NCBI RefSeq assembly: GCF_002777975.1
Contig: NZ_NGVS01000023.1
Coordinates: 7,700 to 71,699 of the forward strand
Source: Shewanella carassii
GTDB lineage: Bacteria; Pseudomonadota; Gammaproteobacteria; Enterobacterales; Shewanellaceae
Direction of reading: 5' to 3'
Length of the DNA: 64,000 nt
Shown here: positions 1 to 7,086 of the stretch, piece after piece
Layout: every line of letters begins with the position of its first letter
Position numbering within the stretch: the stretch's first letter is position 1
Notes under the pieces: model-generated
Database searches by the model: none
The model's input: only the letters and a program-made list of their open reading frames with translations
Told to the model about the DNA's origin: nothing
Translations under genes and position numbers: made by a program

Positions 1-30
1 ATATTTGGAGCCAGACATTAGAGTGAAAGA

Positions 31-115
31 TGGTGGAGGGAGAAGGATTCGAACCTTCGAAGGCGGAGCCGTCAGATTTACAGTCTGATCCCTTTGGCCA
101 CTCGGGAACCCCTCC
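31..115 (-). tRNA. tRNA-Tyr (GTA)
   Basis: Read on the minus strand this is an 85-nt class II tRNA. It begins GGAGGGGTTCCCGAGTGGCC, has anticodon loop ACTGTAAATCT (anticodon GTA, tyrosine), a long variable arm, the T-loop GGTTCGAATCC and an encoded 3' CCA. The acceptor stem GGAGGGG pairs with CTCCCTCC. It is the promoter-distal member of a two-gene tandem and is probably cut from a shared precursor. Confidence 0.97.
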
Positions 116-147
116 ACATATTTGGAGCCAGACATTAGAGTGAAAGA

Positions 148-232
148 TGGTGGAGGGAGAAGGATTCGAACCTTCGAAGGCGGAGCCGTCAGATTTACAG
201 TCTGATCCCTTTGGCCACTCGGGAACCCCTCC
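148..232 (-). tRNA. tRNA-Tyr (GTA), second identical copy
   Basis: Same 85-nt sequence as the other copy, including anticodon GTA, long variable arm and encoded CCA. It lies nearest the promoter at 248-276 and is separated from the other copy by a 32-nt spacer that is itself duplicated. Confidence 0.97.
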
Positions 233-247
233 TCAATTGCGGCCGCC

Positions 248-276
248 ATAGTAGTCAGAAACCTTTTTCATGTAAA
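248..276 (-). promoter_or_regulatory. Promoter of the tRNA-Tyr pair
   Basis: On the minus strand a -35 box TTTACA (271-276) and a -10 box TACTAT (248-253) are separated by 17 nt. They are followed at once by the GC-rich stretch GGCGGCCGC. A GC-rich discriminator next to the -10 box is the known signature of stringently controlled stable-RNA promoters. The assignment rests on position and consensus only. Confidence 0.7.
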
Positions 277-357
277 GCCTGTTTTTAAAAAAAAGCCTAA
301 AGTTCCTGGTTATTTGGTCGATTAACTAACAACGAGTTGTTTTGCTGATGTTTTTTT

Positions 358-846
358 ATGCGCACCGATGTTTCCTTAATCAATGAACTGCAATTGGGTG
401 GACGGTTAAATCAAGCCGTAGAGTCCCATCGCCGGGGTGAGTTTGCCCTGCTTTTGGCATTGATGTCTCAAGATGTGCGCGATTGGCCTCAGTTTCACCT
501 GCACGACAATGTTGCAAAGGACGCTGTCCTGCGGCAGCAATTTGATCTGCCTGCGCCCCAGCCTTTAGTTGGAGACTTGAGTCAGGAGCCCCTTCCGGTC
601 GATAACAGTTATCATTTTATCAGTGAGGGGGAGCGCAGTTTTCAGTTGGCTCAGGCCTTGGTGCCCGAACCTTTGGTTATCAGAGGAAAGAGAGATAGCG
701 GGATGCAGGATGCGCTGGATAATTGCGACTGGCATACCAGATTGCGCACGGAAGGCGCCCTAAACCAACCCAAGGTGGCGCTAATGGAGTTTGTGGACCA
801 ACTGTCTGAGCAACGTAGGCTTGCCGGGATTTATCAAACCGCGTGA
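358..846 (+). CDS. VC2046/SO_2500 family protein
   Basis: A 162-residue protein that I recognise as the uncharacterised VC2046/SO_2500 family of Shewanella and Vibrio. The N-terminus (LNQAVESHRRGEFALLLALMSQDV) looks like a short helical bundle. There is no signal peptide or membrane segment, so it is probably cytoplasmic. The ATG at 358 follows a T-rich run with no clear ribosome binding site. A downstream GTG or other start is possible but would cut into the conserved N-terminus. It stands alone, upstream of the YfcZ-like gene in the same direction, with a 69-bp gap. No function is known for the family and none is inferred here. Confidence 0.75.
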   Translation: MRTDVSLINELQLGGRLNQAVESHRRGEFALLLALMSQDVRDWPQFHLHDNVAKDAVLRQQFDLPAPQPLVGDLSQEPLPVDNSYHFISEGERSFQLAQALVPEPLVIRGKRDSGMQDALDNCDWHTRLRTEGALNQPKVALMEFVDQLSEQRRLAGIYQTA

Positions 847-915
847 GTCCAGACTCTGCTATGGTGCCGGGCATGCGTTATAATGTCAGGAGTTTATTAG
901 CTTTGGAGACAACAA

Positions 916-1206
916 ATGAAAAGTATTCAACAGGCTCAGGCGGCCAATGTACATGACACTTGTGCTGAATGTGGCAGCTACGTGGATATAGGGACTGTAG
1001 TTGAAGAAGGGGACACCTTGCTTTCGTTGACTTTTCAAGGTGAGTCGGCAACGGTTGATGCTGAGACATTGAAAAAACTGGCTGAAGGTCGTTTCGCCGA
1101 TGTTAAGGCTGAGCTCCGCCGCGTTGAGCAGACGGTTACCCTAGCGCTGACTTTTTCCTGTAGCGCCGAGAAGATGATCTTCCAGTTGGAAAACGCTTTG
1201 GCATAA
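916..1206 (+). CDS. YfcZ/YiiS family (DUF406) protein
   Basis: A 96-residue cytoplasmic protein of the YfcZ/YiiS (DUF406) family. The family signature is visible as the Cys-containing segment DTCAECGSYVDIG near residues 14-26 and the C-terminal SCSAEKMIFQLENAL. Family members are small and of unknown function. The start is set by GGAG seven bases before the ATG. A TATAAT-like box lies near 876-881. A hairpin at 1348-1368 ends the transcript about 140 bp downstream. The length is normal for the family. Confidence 0.8.
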   Translation: MKSIQQAQAANVHDTCAECGSYVDIGTVVEEGDTLLSLTFQGESATVDAETLKKLAEGRFADVKAELRRVEQTVTLALTFSCSAEKMIFQLENALA

Positions 1207-1347
1207 GTCCTGTTTTTGGGGAAAATCGCTGAAGATAGTAACTTCTTAGGAACAAAAGACAACATAGCAGTGTAAATGTAAGAAAGTATGAGTTATCTTG
1301 CTGTATATTATGTAAAAGTGTAATCTTGCCCAGAGCCATAATAACAG

Positions 1348-1374
1348 GCCCACGCGTTCGGTGTGGGCTTCTTT
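1348..1374 (+). terminator. Probable intrinsic terminator
   Basis: GCCCACGC (1348-1355) pairs with GTGTGGGC (1361-1368) through one G-T wobble, with loop GTTCG, followed by TTCTTT. The U tract is short. It sits between the YfcZ-like gene and the GGDEF/EAL gene. Confidence 0.6.
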
Positions 1375-1402
1375 AAGCCCGAAAGGGAGCCTGAGGACTT
1401 GA

Positions 1403-3580
1403 GTGAAACAACATAGGTATCAGCGATTGCTGGAGTTGTTGACCAACTCGGTTGCCAAGCAGCAAGGTGATCTTATTAAAACTGCCGAATTGGCTACTGA
1501 ACTTTTGTGTCAGTATCTCAATGTGCAGCATGCCAGCGTTTGGTCCTGGTCCAAGGATCAACATGTGCAGTTCGAGGTTGCCCGCTTCGGTTCGGGGCGA
1601 CCTATTCATAGTCCAAAGCCGCAACACTTGGGACAATTTCCCACTTATACTCAACAGCTTAAGCAAAAACGCTATATAGATGCCAATGATGCGGGGGCAG
1701 ATTGGCGTATGAGCGAGCTTGCCGAGATCTATTACAGTGCCAACGGTATTGTCGGGGCTCTGGATATCGCTATCAGGATCAATGGTCATATTGAAGGGGT
1801 CTTGAGCCTGGAGCGAACAGTGTCCGGCGTTCTCTGGAGCGAACTGGAGATCCATCTGGCATCACAAGTTGCCGATCAGCTGGCGCTGACACTGGCAACC
1901 CATGATGCTTACCGTAAAGACGAACTACTGACTTTGTTTCAGTCTGCGATAGAACAGTCGGCTCAGGTCACTCTGTTGATCAATCTGCACACAGAAGCGA
2001 TTGAATACATCAACAGCGCCCATGAACAGATCACTGGCATCCCGAAAGAAAAGATGCTCGGCGCCAGCCTGAAACAGCTGGTTTTTTTCCATCAGCAGCC
2101 CAAGTTGGCCGAGATGACCTTGGCCAAAGTGCTACGCGGTGAAGTGGCGACGGGTGAAGTCATGCTCAATCGCGAGCAAGGTCAGGAATACTGGCTCAGT
2201 TACCATGCCAGTCAATTTATTACCCAGCGCGGTAATCACTATGTGTTGGTATCTTGCGAAGATTGTACCGAGCAGCACCATCATCAGGCTGAGTTGGAAC
2301 GCTTGGCTTGGCGTTGCAGTCTGACCGGGCTTTATAACCGCACCCATTTCAATCGTTTACTCGACAGAACCTATAACGGACGGCTTTTACTGATCGATTT
2401 GATAGGTTTTAAGCGCTTCAATGATACCTATGGGCATGAGCAGGGGGATGCCTTGCTGATTGAAGTGGCACGGCGGCTGAAGCATTTCGCCTCACTTTAT
2501 CCAGGTTGCAATATTGCCAGAGTGGGCAGCGATGAGTTTGCCCTGTTGCTGGATGATAGAGGCGATCTCGATATCGATGCCTGCTGTCATCGCCTCTATC
2601 AACAACTGCGAAACCCCATCAATATTGGCCGTGAACAGGTGGAGCCCAAACCGGCTCTGGCCGCGGTTAATATTGCCGAAGTCGCCGAATTGGTCGCGCC
2701 GCTGACCTGCGCCGATATTGCACTGCAATACGCCAAGAAGAAGCAGGGCACGGCAATTCAGTTCTTCAACAGTGCGCTACTAAAAGCGTTCAAGGATGAT
2801 GCTCAGATAGAAAGAGATCTGCATGCTGCCATTCGGGGTAGGCAGTTTGAACTTTATTATCAGCCACTCAAAGACTTACAAAACTGCAGTTATATTGGGG
2901 CGGAAGCGCTGATCCGCTGGCATCATCCCAAGCGCGGGGTTCTGTATCCCGGGGCCTTTATCGATATTGCCGAGCAGTCGGGGCTGATTAATGCCATAGG
3001 CACCTGGGTGCTGGAAGCGGCCTGCCGGCAACTGAATTTGTGGCAACATCACAATATCAATATCGCTATGCATGTGAACGTGTCTGCAAGGCAGTTTTTT
3101 GGTAGCAATCTCTATGAACAGGTGTGGCAACTGCTCAATCGTTACTATTTGAAGCCCGGCACGCTGATTTTGGAGATCACTGAAACCGAGCTGATGGAAG
3201 ATATACGCTATGCCACCAATCTATGTCAGGAATTGGCGGATCTGGGAGTAGGGCTTGCCATCGATGATTTCGGTACGGGCTACAGTTCGATGCGCTACTT
3301 GAAACAGTTTCCCATCAGTAAGCTCAAGATAGACAGGTCGTTTATCTCTGATCTCAGTATCAGCCGTGAGAGTCGCGAAATTGTCAGCGCCATTATTGCG
3401 ATGGCCAAGGCGCTGAATATTTCGCTGACAGCCGAAGGTGTGGAAACCGCCGAGCAGGAGCGCTTCCTCACGTCCTGTATGTGTCATCAGGCTCAGGGAT
3501 TTTTATATAGCCCGGCGCTCAGAGAAGCCGAGTTCAGTGCTTTCTTGCAGCAGAGTCAATCTCTGTGTTGCACAGATTAG
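1403..3580 (+). CDS. GAF-PAS-GGDEF-EAL cyclic-di-GMP protein, probably a phosphodiesterase
   Basis: A 725-residue soluble signalling protein. Domain order is an N-terminal GAF-like sensor (about 10-165), PAS (about 180-290), GGDEF (about 315-460) and EAL (about 475-715). The GGDEF site reads RVGSDEF, with Ser for the second Gly, and the metal-binding stretch reads DLIGFKRFND. Both suggest a weak or dead cyclase that may serve as a GTP-sensing domain. The EAL domain looks intact: AEALIRW, NVSARQF, EITETELM, DDFGTGYSS, KIDRSFI and AEGVE are all present, so c-di-GMP hydrolysis is the likely activity. No membrane segment is seen. The start is GTG at 1403, with GAGG six bases upstream. Confidence 0.88.
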   Translation: MKQHRYQRLLELLTNSVAKQQGDLIKTAELATELLCQYLNVQHASVWSWSKDQHVQFEVARFGSGRPIHSPKPQHLGQFPTYTQQLKQKRYIDANDAGADWRMSELAEIYYSANGIVGALDIAIRINGHIEGVLSLERTVSGVLWSELEIHLASQVADQLALTLATHDAYRKDELLTLFQSAIEQSAQVTLLINLHTEAIEYINSAHEQITGIPKEKMLGASLKQLVFFHQQPKLAEMTLAKVLRGEVATGEVMLNREQGQEYWLSYHASQFITQRGNHYVLVSCEDCTEQHHHQAELERLAWRCSLTGLYNRTHFNRLLDRTYNGRLLLIDLIGFKRFNDTYGHEQGDALLIEVARRLKHFASLYPGCNIARVGSDEFALLLDDRGDLDIDACCHRLYQQLRNPINIGREQVEPKPALAAVNIAEVAELVAPLTCADIALQYAKKKQGTAIQFFNSALLKAFKDDAQIERDLHAAIRGRQFELYYQPLKDLQNCSYIGAEALIRWHHPKRGVLYPGAFIDIAEQSGLINAIGTWVLEAACRQLNLWQHHNINIAMHVNVSARQFFGSNLYEQVWQLLNRYYLKPGTLILEITETELMEDIRYATNLCQELADLGVGLAIDDFGTGYSSMRYLKQFPISKLKIDRSFISDLSISRESREIVSAIIAMAKALNISLTAEGVETAEQERFLTSCMCHQAQGFLYSPALREAEFSAFLQQSQSLCCTD

Positions 3581-3616
3581 CCAAACCGGCCTCAAAATGT
3601 TTCCCTTAAGCCAAGG

Positions 3617-4114
3617 TTAAATCCGTTTCAGGCAGCAGTGCTTGAACTTGTTACCGCTGTTGCAAATACAGGGTTCATTGCGCTTGGGATAGCTAACAGC
3701 AAACTGCTTGCCCTCGGTGTAAAACCAGCATTCATCCTCAAGTAGAAATTCCGACTGTTCAAAAATGGCATCCAACTGGCCATCGGCCAGATACCATGCC
3801 TTGAAAGTAACTCTGGCCTGGGTTTGCCCGGGAGTCAAAGGTTCCCGCTCGACAATCTGCAATCCCAGCCAATGCGTCTTTGGCATCTGGGCCAGGGTTT
3901 GTGCACTCAGCCCCCGACGATAATCCGGGTGATGGGTATCGATAAGATAGTCAAACTCCTGTTTGACAAAGGCGGCATAGCGGGAGCGCATCAACTGCTC
4001 TGGAGTAGCAGCTGTGTGCTGCTTAGTGTGCAGTGGCTGACAGCATTCACTGTAGGGACGGTTAGAGCTGCAAGGGCAAAGAGTATCGGTTGGCATCGGG
4101 ATTTTCTGTTTCAA
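3617..4114 (-). CDS. YchJ-like UPF0225 family protein with two SEC-C motifs
   Basis: A 165-residue protein matching the YchJ/UPF0225 family. Zinc-binding SEC-C-type Cys clusters lie at both ends: CPCSSNRPYSECC near residues 13-25 and CICNSGNKFKHCC at the C-terminus. A NTF2-like middle includes the family motif RSRYAAFV. The length matches the family. The N-terminal SEC-C motif begins almost at once, so an ATG seven codons in is an equally good start. It converges with the GGDEF/EAL gene, 36 bp apart. Molecular function is not established for the family. Confidence 0.85.
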   Translation of the reverse strand: MKQKIPMPTDTLCPCSSNRPYSECCQPLHTKQHTAATPEQLMRSRYAAFVKQEFDYLIDTHHPDYRRGLSAQTLAQMPKTHWLGLQIVEREPLTPGQTQARVTFKAWYLADGQLDAIFEQSEFLLEDECWFYTEGKQFAVSYPKRNEPCICNSGNKFKHCCLKRI

Positions 4115-4228
4115 TCGTGAATGGTAAATAAGGTGCCGGTATCCCGGCTTGAATAGCGCCTATAATAACGCTTTGACGGCAGCCTTGCATTGAAAAGCGG
4201 CTATATTGTCAGGTCTTGGAAGGTTTGG

Positions 4229-4924
4229 TTAGTGGATGATGAAAATCATTACCAGATTGAGCATCAAAACACTGAACGCAAGCCCTATGGCAAATTGGAT
4301 AAGGCGTTCTTTGGCCGGTAAAGCTTCTATCAGCTCCCGCGGGTAGTCAAAGAAAGTGGCCAGATAAAGCAGACTTCTTAGCGGATAGGCAGAACCTGAG
4401 AGCCGATACTCCCGGCCATTTTTCAGCTTAACTGTTAAGGCGTGAGCTCGTTTGCGCTCAAGCTGGTGGCTGTCATGATAGCCCACCCAGTGGAACACCA
4501 TGCTCACGATATCCTCTTTGCCGACAGCGGTCGCTGTTCCCGTGAGATATTGAGGCAGGAAAATATGGGTTTGATTTATCCTTATCTGCCGCTCTTCTTT
4601 GGCACTTCGTTTCACGCCTAGTTGGGCCAGTATCTGGCTTTTGCGCACTTGAATGTATATCAAAAACCAGATGACACTGCAGGCCGGGAGCAGTAACAAC
4701 TGAGTGGTTCCCAGCACTGGTGCCAGCAGTGTGGTTAGCACAATAACCGGGATAACGCTTAAAAGCAGCGGCAGCTCTTTTCTCCAGGGCAGAGTGAAAA
4801 AGCTCCAAGTGATAGGCAAAGTGATTTCGCTCCCCAAATCCAGATTAGCGTATTTGCCGCTAAAGGCGAGATCGAACCATTTTCTATCGTTTAATAAGCT
4901 TTTGAATGGCGTCACTTGACTCAT
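4229..4924 (-). CDS. Hypothetical inner-membrane protein
   Basis: Family not recognised. The 231-residue product has two adjacent membrane helices near residues 50-95 (ELPLLLSVIPVIVLTTLLAP and a second LLLLPACSVIWFLIYI). A soluble, mostly beta domain with basic patches follows, then a C-terminal helix (FAIGLAFSVLMLNLVMIFII). The layout resembles small proteins with a cytoplasmic PH-like domain between membrane anchors, which is a guess from topology. I chose the ATG at 4924 because AGGA lies five bases upstream; an in-frame start nine codons earlier lacks this. Confidence 0.65.
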   Translation of the reverse strand: MSQVTPFKSLLNDRKWFDLAFSGKYANLDLGSEITLPITWSFFTLPWRKELPLLLSVIPVIVLTTLLAPVLGTTQLLLLPACSVIWFLIYIQVRKSQILAQLGVKRSAKEERQIRINQTHIFLPQYLTGTATAVGKEDIVSMVFHWVGYHDSHQLERKRAHALTVKLKNGREYRLSGSAYPLRSLLYLATFFDYPRELIEALPAKERLIQFAIGLAFSVLMLNLVMIFIIH

Positions 4925-5023
4925 AATTCCTTTTATTTGTGTTGGCAGCAATCATCATTGTGCTGCAGCTAAGGCGCCCGCTAGCGTCCTTTTATTCAAG
5001 GAAGCTAGCTTTCAATACGGCTA

Positions 5024-5620
5024 CTACTCGGCGTGGCGGGTTTCGATTTCAACACTGATTGGGGCTTCTGGCGCAAATTGCTCTCCATAATAAAGGTTGG
5101 TTTGAGGTTTGGCGTTGAAGTAATGTTCAGGCTCGGCGCGGTTACTGGTGTCTAAATCCACCAACCAATTTCCCTTTTGGTCTTTATGGCTGACAATCAC
5201 AATTTTACCGGCAAATTCACTCATGGGTTCTTCCGTGTCTTTCGGGGGATAAAAGCGCACCAAATAATAGCCTATGTCGGTAGCACTTTTGCCGTGGACT
5301 TGTCGCTTTTGCAGGCGAAAATCCACTTCAATTCTGGCTTGCTTATGGCGAATACGGTCAAAGAACTTTTGATATAGTTTGAGTACGTTTTCACGTCCCT
5401 GAACTATGGCAAGGCTTTGCTGTTCGGGAATATAAGTGGCATCCTCGGCGTATATATTTTCAAGGGGGCTAGTGTCGAGTTCATTAAATGCCCGGTTGAA
5501 CATGACATAGACTCGATTAAGGGCTGCTTGGTCTTTATCCGGCAATTCGGCACCATTGAGTGGCTGGAGCACAGAAATCAGGCAAACGAGCAATAGGGTC
5601 GGGAATTTCATTAAAATCAT
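5024..5620 (-). CDS. Exported NTF2/SnoaL-like protein
   Basis: A 198-residue protein with a signal peptide (hydrophobic core PTLLLVCLISVLQ, likely cleavage after NGA near residue 24). Its NTF2-like fold resembles DUF4440/SnoaL proteins: helix ALNRVYVMFNRAFNELD, then EDATYIPE, a helix VLKLYQKFF and beta strands ending LDTSNR. Such domains bind small ligands or act as enzymes, but no catalytic set is evident. It is likely periplasmic. It is divergently arranged with smrA. The start is uncertain between codons 1 and 4, as neither has a strong ribosome binding site. Confidence 0.65.
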   Translation of the reverse strand: MILMKFPTLLLVCLISVLQPLNGAELPDKDQAALNRVYVMFNRAFNELDTSPLENIYAEDATYIPEQQSLAIVQGRENVLKLYQKFFDRIRHKQARIEVDFRLQKRQVHGKSATDIGYYLVRFYPPKDTEEPMSEFAGKIVIVSHKDQKGNWLVDLDTSNRAEPEHYFNAKPQTNLYYGEQFAPEAPISVEIETRHAE

Positions 5621-5726
5621 CTAAGCAGGCTCATCTGACCTCACTATAATAGATGCCCCTTGGTAACAGAAGATTGATTTCTTTACAAAGTGTGTAAACC
5701 TCGTCATAAGTTGGAGGAGTCGCATC

Positions 5727-6317
5727 ATGAAAGCAGATGATCTGACACTTTTTATGCAAGAAATGGCCGATGTGGTGCCACTCAAGCAGCAAACACAGGC
5801 CCAGACCAGAGCGAAACCTCTTTCCAGCGAGTCAAAACAGGCACGCAAAGCCGCCGCCGAGGCCCATGAGTATCTGCAGCGCCTGACCTTGGATTTAGCG
5901 TTGATCCCTAAAGTGAAACCCGATGATATGCTCAGCTACAAGCAGCAGGGGATCCAGGAGGCGGTATTCAAGAATTTACGTCTCGGCAAATACAAGATAG
6001 CCGCCGAGCTGGATATTCATGCCATGTCGGTGCGCCAAGCCAGAGATTATTTGCTCGGTTTCATTCAATCTCAGGTGGCTTTGGGCCATCGCTGCGTGCT
6101 GGTGATCCATGGCAAGGGACAGAATCGCAAGCCGTTTCCTGGGCTTATTAAATCTTGTGTCAACTTCTGGTTGTCGCAGATGGATGAAGTGCAGGCCTTT
6201 CACAGCGCCCAGCGCGAACATGGCGGCTATGGCGCCCTCTATGTGATGTTGCCTAAATCAGATGCCAAGCGGATTGAATCCCGCGAGACCAATCATAAAG
6301 GAGCGGGCTTTCGCTGA
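5727..6317 (+). CDS. smrA: Smr-domain endonuclease-type protein SmrA
   Basis: A 196-residue protein of the SmrA (YdaL) type. The N-terminal part is charged and helical; the Smr domain spans about residues 90-175. Visible motifs are ELDIHAMSVRQARDYL (the LDLHG-type strand, with Ala for Gly), CVLVIHGKG and AHREHGGYGA-like spacing read as AQREHGGYGALYVML. Smr domains of this group nick DNA or RNA in vitro; the cellular substrate is not established. The start is well set: GGAGGAG seven bases before ATG. It is monocistronic by spacing. Confidence 0.82.
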   Translation: MKADDLTLFMQEMADVVPLKQQTQAQTRAKPLSSESKQARKAAAEAHEYLQRLTLDLALIPKVKPDDMLSYKQQGIQEAVFKNLRLGKYKIAAELDIHAMSVRQARDYLLGFIQSQVALGHRCVLVIHGKGQNRKPFPGLIKSCVNFWLSQMDEVQAFHSAQREHGGYGALYVMLPKSDAKRIESRETNHKGAGFR

Positions 6318-6366
6318 GCTGTTTGGGACGGCAGATTATCTGCCTTGACCGTAGCCGAGATTTCGT

Positions 6367-6411
6367 TTGACATAAGTGTAACCAGTGTTTAATTTAAACG
6401 AGTGTTTTAAA
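6367..6411 (+). promoter_or_regulatory. psrA promoter with overlapping PsrA-type operator
   Basis: A perfect -35 box TTGACA (6367-6372), a 17-nt spacer and a -10-like TAATTT (6390-6395) precede psrA. The palindrome TTTAAACGAGTGTTTTAAA (6393-6411) overlaps the -10 and start region. Its core AAAC-N4-GTTT matches the consensus described for PsrA in Pseudomonas and Shewanella, so autorepression is likely. Confidence 0.7.
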
Positions 6412-6428
6412 TTAACTAAGGTCACGGA

Positions 6429-7076
6429 ATGGCAAGTCGATCTGATACCAAGACAAGAATTCTCGATGCCGCGGAGAAGCTGTTTGCCGAGCGGGGGTTT
6501 TCGGAAACCTCCCTCAGGCTTATCACCAGCAAAGCAGAAGTGAATCTTGCATCTGTAAACTACCATTTTGGTTCCAAAAAAGAGCTCATTCGGGCGGTTT
6601 TGGCACGTTATCTGGACGTGTTTATGCCATCGGCGTCAAACGCCATCAATGAGCTTATCGGCCGGGATAAACAGGCGTCGTTGGATGCCATTTTCTCCTC
6701 TCTGGTGGGGCCGCTGCTTGAACTTAACAAAGTTCGCAACGAAGGAACCAGTATCTTCCTGCAGCTGCTCGGTCGCGGTTATATCGAAAGCCAGGGGCAC
6801 TTGCGCTGGTTTATTACCACCCACTATGGCGAGCATCTGGATCAGTTTGTTCAGGCTGTGTCCGGCAGTGCGCCTCACATTCCGCCGGCAGAGATGTTCT
6901 GGCGCTTGCACTTCACCCTGGGAACCATAGTCTTCACCATGGCCTCGGCCGATGCGCTCAATGAGATAGCCGAAGCCGACTTTGGTGAACATAATGATAT
7001 TGAAGCAGTCATCCGCAAGGTGATCCCCTACATGGCCGCCGGTGTGGCTGTGCCGCTGGTTTCTCAAGCAGAATAA
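6429..7076 (+). CDS. psrA: TetR-family fatty-acid regulator, PsrA-like
   Basis: A 215-residue TetR-family repressor. The N-terminal helix-turn-helix is classic: TRILDAAEKLFAERGFSETSLRLITSKAEVNLASVNYHFGSKKELI at about residues 9-55. The C-terminal ligand-binding domain is all helical. It lies 10 bp upstream of an acyl-CoA dehydrogenase gene and has an AAAC-N4-GTTT palindrome over its own promoter. Both point to PsrA, which senses long-chain acyl derivatives and represses fatty-acid degradation genes in Shewanella and Pseudomonas. A second such palindrome lies by the fadE homologue at 35.4 kb. The symbol is inferred from context and motif. Start: AAGG seven bases before ATG. Confidence 0.8.
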   Translation: MASRSDTKTRILDAAEKLFAERGFSETSLRLITSKAEVNLASVNYHFGSKKELIRAVLARYLDVFMPSASNAINELIGRDKQASLDAIFSSLVGPLLELNKVRNEGTSIFLQLLGRGYIESQGHLRWFITTHYGEHLDQFVQAVSGSAPHIPPAEMFWRLHFTLGTIVFTMASADALNEIAEADFGEHNDIEAVIRKVIPYMAAGVAVPLVSQAE

Positions 7077-7086
7077 AGGTCTGGTT

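Larger units (their letters stand above)
1..232. repeat. 117-bp perfect tandem duplication carrying tRNA-Tyr
   Basis: The unit from the spacer TTTGGAGCCAGACATTAGAG through the tRNA gene occurs twice, offset by exactly 117 bp, with no difference visible by eye in spacer or tRNA. The first copy begins at the window edge, so further copies may lie to the left. Identical spacers suggest recent duplication or ongoing gene conversion. Confidence 0.9.
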
